Of a DNA stretch of 64,000 nucleotides, positions 49,001 to 61,000 are shown one piece after another. Within the stretch, counting starts at the first letter, position 1. Every line of letters begins with the position of its first letter. Source of the DNA: Spisula solida (lineage: Eukaryota > Mollusca > Bivalvia > Venerida > Mactridae). The stretch lies in NCBI GenBank assembly GCA_947247005.1, contig OX365952.1:7214501-7278500 (forward strand), written 5' to 3'. Below the pieces are notes generated by a model. It saw only the letters and a program-made list of their open reading frames with translations, had not been told where the DNA came from and searched no databases. A program made the position numbers and the translations under genes.

Positions 49001-52000
49001 TAAACATAAACAAACAACAGTTATAAGTATTTCTGGGATAAAATCGGAAAACTAGTAACAAACTCCCTAAATGAAGGATACATAAAAAATGAATTATCTG
49101 CATCCCAGAAATTAGGCGTATTATCTCTTTCATATAAAAAAGGAGATCCACATAACTTAGAAAACTGGAGACCAATAACCCTATTAAATAACGATTACAA
49201 AATTGTCGCAAAAGTTCTAGCTATACGAATACAAAAGGTAATACATAAAATAATCAATACTGACCAACAAGGCTATATTAAAAACAGATTCATTGGAAAT
49301 AATATTAGACAAATTCAAGATGTTATAGATTACGCTGAAAAATTACAGATAGAAGGCGCAATTCTATTTTTAGACTTTCGAAAAGCGTTCGACGTTGTTG
49401 AATGGAATTTCATGTTTAGCGCTCTAAAACATTTCGGCTTTAAAGACATGTTCATAAACTGGATTAAAACAATGTATGCCAATATAAAAACATTCATTTT
49501 AAATAATGGGTGGAGATCACAATGCTTCAATCCACAACGTGGAATAAGACAAGGATGCCCTATCTCTGCTTTGATATTTATTGTTGTGGTTGAATTAATG
49601 TCGACTAATATAAGAAACTCATCAGACATTAAAGGTATACAGCTAAATGCATTAGATAATATAAAAATATCGCAGTTAGCTGACGACACAACTCTATTCG
49701 TTAAATCCGAACAAGAAGTTAATACCTCTTTATCGATTATCGACAATTTTGGCAAACTGTCAGGGCTACAACTAAATAAGAATAAAACAATAGGTGTCTG
49801 GATAGGCTCCTTAAAAAATTGTAATAGGTCCCCTGGTGGAATACAACGGCAAAATAAGCCTATAAAAGCATTAGGCGTTTACTTTGGAACAGACCAAACA
49901 ACATGCAATAAACTAAACTGGAACGAAAAACTAGAAACGTGCAAAGCGTCAATTAATAACTGGAACAAAAGAAATCTTACTTATTTTGGTAAAATACAAG
50001 TTTTAAAATCACTTCTTCTGCCAAAGTTTACATATCTTTTCCACTCCTTGGTTGTTCCAGATAATGTGATAAAACAAATGGAAACTATGTTCTATAACTT
50101 TCTGTGGAACGACAAAAGAGACAAAATTAAACGAACCACGATCATCGGCGATAAAAGACTAGGTGGTCTACAAATGATCGACATCAAGTCTTATATAAAG
50201 TCATTAACATTAAATGGATACAAGCTCTGTGTGATAATAACAACACTGCAAAATGGAAACTGATTCCAAACGTCTATTTTAAACCATACGGTGCGAATTT
50301 TCTGTTATTCCACATGAATTTAAACAACAAAAAAATGCTAGACTTAAAACTACCAGAATTCTATGAAGACATTGTAAATGTATGGTTAGATTTAAATAAC
50401 AGAAATAGTCAAGACATCACACATTTCCGAGATATACGTAAAGAAATAATATGGGGAAACAAACATATAAAATATAACGGGAAAAGTATTGTATTCCCGC
50501 ATTGGATAAACTCTAACATACTTTTTATCAATGATTTGCTCGACGCAAACGGAAATCTAAACTCACAAACAATTCGAGACAAACTTATAAACACACACAA
50601 TTGGATAACAGAATACAGCAAACTACTACAATCGATTCCTAAAACTTGGAAACAAAGCCTTAAATCGACAGAATCAATGCATACAATAGTTAACACCTCT
50701 CTTGAAATAAAATTAAATAATTTAAAACTCGAAAACATTAAAAGCAACGACATATATAAATACCTAATCTCATTTAAATTCACAAAACCGTATACGCATA
50801 ATCATTGGGAATCAGTACTAAACGTACATATTGACTGGTATACAGTATATTCCTTTATACATACAATCCCTGACAATAGAGTTAAACAATTCAAGTACAG
50901 AATCCTTCAAAATATATTTACATCAAATGAATTAAGATACAGATGGAAAATTTCCGAAACAGATAATTGTCATGTTTGCAACGTCACTGAAACATATAAC
51001 CATCTTTTTATTGAATGTCCACAAACAAACAAACTTTGGATTGAAATCCAAACGGTTTTTAATATCTGCGGTATAAACACAAACATACGAACTCTTAAAC
51101 ATATTGTTATCGGATACAAAATAAGTAACGCCAGATATTTCTATATGAATCAAATACTTTCGCTAATAGGTTTCTGCATTAGCAAAGCATATTTTCTAAG
51201 TGATAATTGGACAAAAACCAACAACCTATACCACATCTTCACCTACGAATATAATACTTTGGCCTTATACCTAAACAAACTAAAGGTCAAAGATCACTTC
51301 ATAACACTATTTAACAAACACCTTCCCTTAACCTAATAACATTTGAACATTAACATCAACTCGCCCCCTTCTTTTTTATCCATATCAATTGTTACATGCT
51401 TAATTCTTAAGCGTTAATAGTTGTTATTCCTCATTCAACCTATAGCCACACATCGAGCTAATCTAGACTGCTTTCGCTTTCGACTTATACTTTAGCTAGA
51501 CTAACTCAATGATGTGATTGGCTTAAACACTTTCAATAATAGTTATATTTATATACGCTCTATGCTTTCATAAGTAAGCAAAATAATGATATATGTGTCT
51601 TGTTTCATGTATATGTTTATATATGTGTAATGTACATGTATTCTATCTGATGTAATATATAATACTTACAACACTTGAAAATTATAATTATAACCGCTTA
51701 TACAATTGAAGATACATTTATAATAACTATGTGAAACAACCATTACTATATACGTTCATATGTTTAAATTGACTATCTTCTCTTGTTTATTGTTCTCTCT
51801 TTTCAGCATATTATACAGTTTATGTCAAAGTAGTTTAATTACCAAATGTTAAGATAGTCTTTACAAAAGCCCTAGAGCTTGTCTGTAATTTATTTTTATG
51901 AGCTATTGAAATAAAATTTACCAAAAAGAAAAAAAGATTCGTTGCTTCTCTGAATTTTAAGGAATAGTCTTGTAGATTACAGTGGTATTTGAATAGTTAA

Positions 52001-55000
52001 TATCATGGTCATGTGACAACAACTCTAACAGTAATAATCACTGTTTAATAGGATGTATGCGGATTATCGTGGTCTAAGAGCCCAATAGAAAACATTTCAA
52101 ATGAGAAGAAATATATATTCAAATATTGATTTACCTTTTACCCAGTACGTTCCTTCTGTTACTACAACTTTGGACAATGACATCAAGGCTATGGGGTTGT
52201 TACCAGTAACTAACTCTCCACCAAGCTCGTCACAGTAACTCACTGCATGTTCATAGGAAAGTGTGTGGATATTCACAAAATACTTCACCATCCCAACACG
52301 TATCGAGCCAGTATCTACTTGATATAAATAATCCAGTTCATTGGCATAATCAACAAGGGGCATTGATTTTGGTTGTTTACAAATCACGTATAAATATGGC
52401 AAGAGAGATTTATGAAAAAACATCTAATAATACGTATATAAATGGAAAGAACAAATATAACGACACAATAATAATAATCAGAACAAATATAACGACACAG
52501 TAATAATGATCAGAACAAATATAACGACACAGTAATAATAATCAGAACAAATATAACGACACAGTAATAATAATCAGAACAAATATAACGACACAGTAAT
52601 AATAATCAGAACAAATGCACAAGCAAGTTTCTTTGGCAATTTAAATTCTAACAGCCTCTATAGAGAATCACACGTTGGGAATCACAAAATTTATTTTCTG
52701 TCGGTTAAGCGAAGCGCATAAGACGGAAAATGCTTTCCTGTGATTGGGTAAGATCCTCTGATTACACCAATCAGGAGTTGTTATGTTGGTAACCATAGCG
52801 CACGAGTTGTCGTGCGCAGTGATTGAAGATATGTGGTCATTCAGCTTTGGGCACTAAGAGCTTACAAGACGTATAATTTTTAGTTAATAAAAATGGGGAA
52901 AGATGCGTGTTATGTGCTATAATTTTGTTACATGTACTTTATGTATGATGTTGCTATATTAATGTATATGCATATATATGCGATGAACTGTTGCTGATAG
53001 GATGATGAATGAATTGATAATAGAAAGAAAGCTAGCTTGCCCAAGTGCTCACCACTATTATACTATATAATAAGTTATAAAGTGTTTGTTGTTTTATGTA
53101 GTAGATATATGGTATAGATCTGTGAAGATGACAGGAAGTTAAGTTTGTGTTTGTTACAGGTTGTTGCTATGGAGAGGTAAACTTAATAGTAAGCGGTTGG
53201 ATTTGGAACGAAATCATGTTCCTAAACATTGGTTGCTGTTCAAGACATGGCCGCTCTGTAGAGGTTGCAATGTATTCCTTTAATTTGAAATCATATGGTT
53301 TATGCTGATATAATTATGTGATTAACTTCAGTTATAAAACTCGCTGGAGCATTCGCACTAAGTTTCAGAAACTATAGTTGAAAAAGAAATGCCGTATAAA
53401 TCAAATATACGAGCATACATCGTACATAGGGTACAGTCACCCTAAAGCAAAGGACAATAAACAATCGGACAGGCATGGTTACACCCAACAGAAAAGGTAG
53501 AGAACAGAATACGTACAGAACAGCTACCAGAAACGACATCCCATACTGACAACAGGTTGCTTTAGTTAGTCTAATAGGTCCAAAACAAACAGTCAGCGGG
53601 CAAACGAATAATAAACGAGAACTACCCACAAGGCAATACTTAACATGAACATTGTACGCATCCTTTTGAAAGAAAAGAAGTCGCCTTCAGCAGGTCATTT
53701 GACAGGGATATAAAGGCGCGTGCATATATTGCTGGTTAAGAATTAGAAGGTCGTAAGACCTTATAAGACTCATGCATATTTCGAGGCGTTTCTTATGGGT
53801 CTATGTTCATGATAGTCGGAACTGGTCATGTTGACCAAACCGACGTTTAAAAAGCTTGTTTTTCCACTAGTAAAGAGTAGTTTTCAGACAGTTTCTTCTT
53901 GTTTCTCCAAATATCGATTTTGTACTTACGACATTCTCATTCAAAGCCAGCGATATGTAGGCAAGTGTAGGCATGGCTACAGGATTGTGCTTGTTACTAT
54001 CTTACTAGACCACTATTAGCCGCCAATAGCAATCACAGCGCAGTATTGCCATCGTCTAAACCCCGTATACAACACTTTGAGCTGAATAACCTGTTATTTA
54101 ATCCTTTGTTGTTTTGGGTAATAAGTGCAGAATTTAATCCTATTGCTGGGAGCAAATTGCATAATCTGGTCAGAAATACAATGTATAACTCCTTTAAACG
54201 GTACATGTACAAATTAGTCAGTCACGTGATCTAAGTCGGATAGACATCGCGTATCACTGGTTATCATAACCAGCGATACTCATTGTCTGTCCTATACATA
54301 ATCAAAATGTTAAAAATAAATGTGTAATAAGAAAATAATAAACTAACCCTGAGAATTATTTAATTGTGTCGCTTCGATGCTACAGTTCGGGAAAGGAGAA
54401 GTTGTGTATTGCGCTATTGTTGCATTCGTCGATCCGTTATTCAGGACAGTAGAATTTGTGTATTGCGCTATTGTTGAATTGGTCGATCCGTTGTTCGGGA
54501 AAGGAGAAGTTGTGTATTGCGCTATTGTTGCATTCGTCGATTCGTTGTTCAGGACAGTAGAATTCGTGTATTGCGCTAGTGTTGAATTGGTCTGTACATT
54601 GTTCGGGAAAGGAGAAGTTGTGTATTGCGCTATTGTTGAATTCGTAGATCCATTGTTCGGGAAAGGAAAAGTTGTGTATTGCGCTATTGTTGAATTCGTA
54701 GATCCATTGTTCGGGAAAGGAGAAGTTGTGTATTGCGCTATTGTTGCATTCATAGATCCATTGTTCGGGAATGCAGAAGTTGTGTATTGCGCTATTGTTG
54801 AATTCGTAGATCCATTGTTCGGGAATGCAGAAGTTGTGTATTGCGCTATTGTTGAATTCGTAGATCCATTGTTCGGGAAATAGCTAGGAGAAGTGCTCAT
54901 AGTGGTACTTGAAAATGCTGAAATTAAATAAGATATATTAGACCTGAGCGAAGTATTCTTGACGTTAAAGGTATATGCTATGCCCGTCTGATAAGTTACT

Positions 55001-58000
55001 TATAGGTTAATACACGACACAGCCGGGCAGGGAGGCGATAATCCGCCCGGATAATGAATACTCACCTCGAGGGCTTCAGCCCGATCCAAGCAAACACCCG
55101 ACGTTATATAACGTTGGATTATGGTTGTATGTTGGTTGGTCCAACGTTAATGTAGGGTTAACGCATGCTTTTTCGTGATATAACATCTGCAGAGTCCCGA
55201 GGGACGGTTGGTGCCCAAGCCCGTAAGACTCTGCATATATCGTAGCACGAAAAAGCATGCGTTAAAGCTATTATAGCATACAAAACATCAATTTATGCGT
55301 TTCTTTTTCGAAATAATTGAATTTTGGCGGGAGATTTTGTGGCGACGTCGCGTAAACAAACGTAACGTCGCGAAAACAAACGTTACGTCATAACAGTTTT
55401 GTTATGAGCGTCGACTTCCGGGATCGGCAAATACCAAGAAAACATGGATAATGCGGGTTTGTTTAAATTTATTATTTAAATCTTATAGAAAATTAATTAG
55501 TCCATACAAATAAAATGGGATTGCAGTTCATAAGACGATGTAAAATCGTTTAATTTTCGTCGATGAGGCCCTGAAATGAGCATACGTAAAACTGGACGTT
55601 AACAGCGCGTTCTCGCGTGAATCTTTATGTTTACGCATGGTTTTCGTCCCGTTAACGTATGGGCAAAATCACCGTTTTTATGCTATAATACAACATTAAA
55701 ACACAGACGTTAATCCAAAGTCGTTTCATAACGTTGTACTAACGTTGATTTTTGGTCAGAGTGGTAATATTAGTTAAATATTATTGTTTGTTTGTTTAAT
55801 TTGATTTTATATCAAACAGAGGTTTTAAAACATGCACCGCAACAGTTGATAATGTGCGGTAGTAACATTCATTGATTAGTTCCATTGAGTATCGTGTTGT
55901 AGAATATGGCCGCTTGGTGGCGCTAGATTCTTTCATATCTAGATTACTAAAAACGCAAAACTTGTAAAAAATGAGGAAAAAAACTGGGAGACACAACTTG
56001 GGCCATATATGAGGTACACACGGCGTTTGAAAGTGTAAATCGGTACCTGTCCATGTTCAGAGCCTCTCTCGTCTTTAATATTCCAAGTAGGAACACCTAT
56101 TATGGTTATTCAGTTAAATGAATAATATATTAAATAAAAGAAACATAATGAAAATTGCGCCATGCATAAATGTTCACGAGCGATTAAAAAACCTAAGAAA
56201 TTACAGAATGGCATTGGCTCTGTCATGAGGTAGTGTTAGAAAATAACTTTTTATTTGGTCTTTGAAATTTGTTTGAACACTGAGACAAATTCCTTTACGA
56301 AATAATTAAGTTTACTGAGCGCCATGGTATGGTGTTGAGTATTGGTATACCGTATAAAGTCCGGGTTTTATACACATACAGGAATTGCTTAAGTTGTTCC
56401 CCTTCGTTTCTTAATTTTACCATTTGCTGCGAATAAAGGTATTTAAATTAACAATCGTAATAATATATAGATTTATGATGAATTTATTATGATTAAACTT
56501 TGAAACTTGTCAATATATAGAAAAACATACTTACCGTCAGTGGAAATGGTTATCTGTGCATGTGTCGTTCTTATATAATTCTCAGACTGTCGCTGGCATA
56601 AACATTTCATTTCGAAACTGCAATTTTTATGTTCGAGGATAATTTGCTTATAATTGAAATAACACGTCGGGGTTTGGTTAGCCTCCGTGGTAACTGTCAA
56701 CCAGAATGTCTCGTGTAGAATCTCCTGGAAGAATGTCATATTTAGCAGCGATGGATATACACGGGCAATGGAAGACCGACCTAATGTATTACACTGGGAG
56801 TCGCAAGCCGAGAACGGTACGGATTTTTCCGTAACAATATAATCATAGTATGCGTGGTCATCCGCTATCCATCTTGAATGTGATTTCACAATGTTGGAGC
56901 AGTTTGTACCTAAAAAGCAAAAGTGTTATAAATCGATATTTGTGTTAAGTTGGCTTTAGTTTGTTGCACGAACGCGTATTGAATAAAATGAGCATGGGAC
57001 TTATTTGTTTACTTGAGAGCAAGTTATGGGGAGGTGCCAGCAACCTACTAGTATAGAAGACGGTCTAGTTTATCACCACATCCACACAGAAGATTTATAC
57101 GGCCGTAAAAGAAGGAACACAGAAAAGGAAGAATATGTTTACCTTGACTTTGCATATCGATGCTCTTGACAACGTTACTTCTATTATTGCTCTGTTGTTG
57201 GCACAGACAATGGAAGTGTTGATTGCAAATATCGCTGTCATTGTGATATGTATACACATACCCAGACAGAGTGAATGTGCAGTTTTTGTGATCTTCCGTG
57301 CTTCTCGTGCTTCCGGTGCTTCCCGTGCTGTAGTTATGTTGTATCCAGAGTGGATCATTTCCTAGCGTGAAATAAAGGTTACTTCCTAGTGTTGAATATA
57401 TCCCATATAGGTCACTGATTAAAGTCTGATTGGCAATGGCGAGATATGAATGTTTGGTGTACTGCTGACACAACTGTGAACACGATGTATAGTTAACCAA
57501 AGCGCTTGGTATCAAGAATGCAGTGCTATTATCACACAGGCTGTACCAGCTATCGTATGTAGTTTCATTGCATTCATCTTCGTTAACTTTACCTATAATA
57601 AACAACAAGAGAACATAGATGTAAACATCAAAGGACACGTTCCACAACTGACGAACATTTGGTATTTTTCCATTTTGTTTTATAGTTTTTCTAAATACAT
57701 GTACAGTGCTCACATGTATAATATCTTCATTTCTTTGCTTTTCACCACGTTATCGTGAATCGCATTGTTTATATTAATGTTAAATGAATTCTCGGGGTGT
57801 AACAGTTTATGTAACCAAAGATAATATTTATGGTACACTTTGATGTAACTTTAAAAAATAAAGTTCTGTTCTGTGTTTAATATAGCAATCCATTTGAACC
57901 AATTACCCCGTATTTAGTCGTATTAAAAAGCGTACTGAGTACATATAAAAGACACGTACATGGTACATTTTCGGCATAGGGTTGCATGTTATTCTATAGA

Positions 58001-61000
58001 TTTCTTCGACGGTCACACAGAACAATGAATTTGGTGTGTTTCGATTGTTAACACATTAAAGTTGTTTTGGTAGTCTATTTTTAAACTTTACATTATTAGC
58101 CAAGAAATCCAGGACGAAATTGCTGAATGCGTCATTTCCCGGAAAATTTGCTTTTAAAAACCTCCAAATCAGAGTCACATGTGAATACATTTTAAGAATA
58201 AAAGCAGAGATACCTGGGAACAGGTAGACACAAAAATGACTGGTATACGTAGCACTGGAAGAAAATGACAGAATGACCAAACTTACCGGTTTAACATGTA
58301 GCCCTATGAAGAAAGTGTAACATGTACGTTTCTTTTTGTACTCTTTTGTGTATATAGCCGCGGCGAACATAATCGATACATCACTGACTACGATAATGTA
58401 CCAGTGTTCTCATAAAATAAAATGTATCATAAAGTGCACTGTGTCTATATGCAAGTGCAAATTAATAGTCAATTACATCAACATACTTCACTTCGTTGAT
58501 TTACCAGTTGATCAAGATAAAATTAATAACCATGTACATTTAGTTACTATCGTGATTTTAACGTAAATGTTAAAATGATAGCATTCCCCGAACGCACGAC
58601 AAGTTGACGTAGTTAGTATATTCATACGCATATCGCTGGCTTAGAATTAGAAGGTCGTAAGTACAAAATCAATATTTTGAGAAAAGAAGAAACAATTGTC
58701 TCAAAACTACTCTTTACTTATGGAAAAAACAAGCTTTTTAAACTGCAGTTTGGTCAACATTACTACTTCCGATTTTTTTAATTAAAATAGGCTCATTATA
58801 TATAAGAAGCACCTTGAGATGCAGATTCCAAATATGCATGAGTCTTATATGGTAATAAGTAGTATTTACTACTTCTAATTATAAGCCAGCGTAATGCTCC
58901 CGCCGGCTGGCTATTGGCGAATGCAATGTTTTTTATTGTTCTTTGGTCTAATAGACTACATGTGGGCACTTTGCATATGAATGGTCCATTGGATGGTCTT
59001 TCCCCAAATGATACCGGTGTGTCCACGATTAGTTCGATATTGCACGAAGAGTTTTCCCTCGTGACGTCACTGGCGATTGTTTACCATTTTCATGACCGGA
59101 AATTGTAATAGAAACTAACGCAAAGTCTTCATTACCTGTAAACTCATATTTACTTAATATTTTCGTCAACAGACGCAGATCCTATTCAATTGATATTACC
59201 AAATAAACTTTTGACCGGAATGACGCCATTTATTGATTCATATGTTCGCGATGCCACAAGTTTTAAAGGGAAAAATGAACATATTGGCTGAACGTGTCTT
59301 CATTATTGCGGCGTCAGATGCACGAGCTTCCTCCATGTCAATTCAGTTATTACGTCACTTGTAGGGTGTACGGAGGGACTACACCAACGCACGTCACACG
59401 CACCATCGAACCTGATCGTGAATGGATACGTGCAACGTTTTAAACCAGATTGTCAAACCGACCGAACCACCATGCAGGTGGTTTGGTAGGTGCATGAATA
59501 TCCGAAATTGCTCCAAATCATCAAAATGGCGGAAAACATACCGAAGCTTGATTATTTTCGTTTAAAGTTAGATCTAATAATCAAGAACTAAAAATCATGT
59601 AAAAACCAAAATTCCAAATTCTCATTAACGTCCTCTCTGTACTTTGGGGCCTATTTAGGCAAGGGTCTTTGGAAGTGGGAATTTCGCGTCGGTTAAAGAC
59701 CTATGGGGATTGTAATAATAGTGATACTGTTAAGTTTATATGTATAGGCTGTTTTATGTTGGCATTAGAATATACATCTAGACAGGATGTTGATGGTTGG
59801 CATAATGTAATTACTTTTGGGAGAATTTCTTTTCAGAAAGAGGAAAAATATACTTTTTAGATAGGAGATTGGGACCGAATTTCGGCCATGTGATAGCGAA
59901 AACATGAAATATTGTTCCGCCAATATATATTGTGACTAAAGAGAAAACCACGTGGTTACAGCTAAACTTTAAATTAAAACAAACTAGTTTGAAACCACTT
60001 CAAAACCACCAAACTAAAACCCAAACTGGTTTGTTGTCGATAATTTCGCCCTTACTAAACTGTTTGTATAAACGCATCGGTCAGTCCTTCTTTTAATGGA
60101 GATTAATATGCACATACATGTATTTTTATAAAAACATAATTGGTATTATATAGGCCTAACCTTTTAATGTCATTGCTTCTGTAACAGAGCTCGAACCTGC
60201 AGTTGAACCGTTGTATTTGGATGGTGTTGTCACTGCAGCTACTGTTGCTGTTGTTGTTGCTACTAGTGTTGGTGCTGTTGTTGTTACTTGGCTTGTTGTT
60301 GCTACTTCAGCTGTTGTAGTTGTAACTGTTACTGTCTTGTCATTCGCCGTGCCATTAGAGTTGTCAATCTTACGTTCACACATGCAGCGGTATTTATCCG
60401 TACCCGTATAGCACATCACGGCGTAGGAAGTTGCAAAATAGCCACCCGAACATGTTTGAGTTGTAACGTCACAAAGAACCCACACGACATTATTTTGTAT
60501 GATGTTTTTGACGTACGTTTCTTTTACAAGATTGTAATTCATGGTTGCCATATTAAAATCAGCTCCTAATTCTGCACTGCACGACTTTGAACAATTGTGA
60601 TAGACATCTGTAGCATTCAGAATGATATACTCATGCCGATGGTCAAAATCCGAGCCCCATGTTTGGCCGACTGCAATGTGAAATTGAAATAAAGTTAACT
60701 GTGAAACATCACTGTCACTATCCTTTAAGCTTAGGTTCCACTGAGTTTTTTTTCTTCGGCGATGTACTCCCGATTGAAATTAATGAGCGTTAAGGACCTC
60801 GAGAACAGGTTCCTCGTGGTCTAGGGGAAGCTTCGGTGAAGTCATGAGATAGTTTGTGATATCGGAAGGAATTGTGATGGATTGGTTGGTAGCGAAAGAA
60901 ATTGGGTGATTATCGCCAATATGGAATTCCTCAGTGGGACATAGGCTTTAGAGAATGTTCAACCCTTACTTAATACATTCTTTATTTAACATCTTAATTA

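Larger units (their letters stand above)
47133..51934 (+). mobile_element. L1/Tx1-like LINE, unit 2
   Basis: Duplicate of the LINE at 36413-41214 with the same flanking AGATTCGTTGC (47122-47132 and 51935-51945). It resides in the last intron of the complete receptor gene (46022-52134) and makes up most of that 6.1-kb intron. Confidence 0.85.

Noticed and set aside
53372..53629. Hydrophobic 85-codon minus-strand frame as an extra receptor exon
   Set aside because: No phase-1 acceptor and donor pair and no CTLD or stalk motif.
54377..54883. Plus-strand repeated frame over the mucin exon
   Set aside because: Mirror of the 54-bp repeat; the minus strand has splice sites, frame continuity with other exons and glycosylation sequons.
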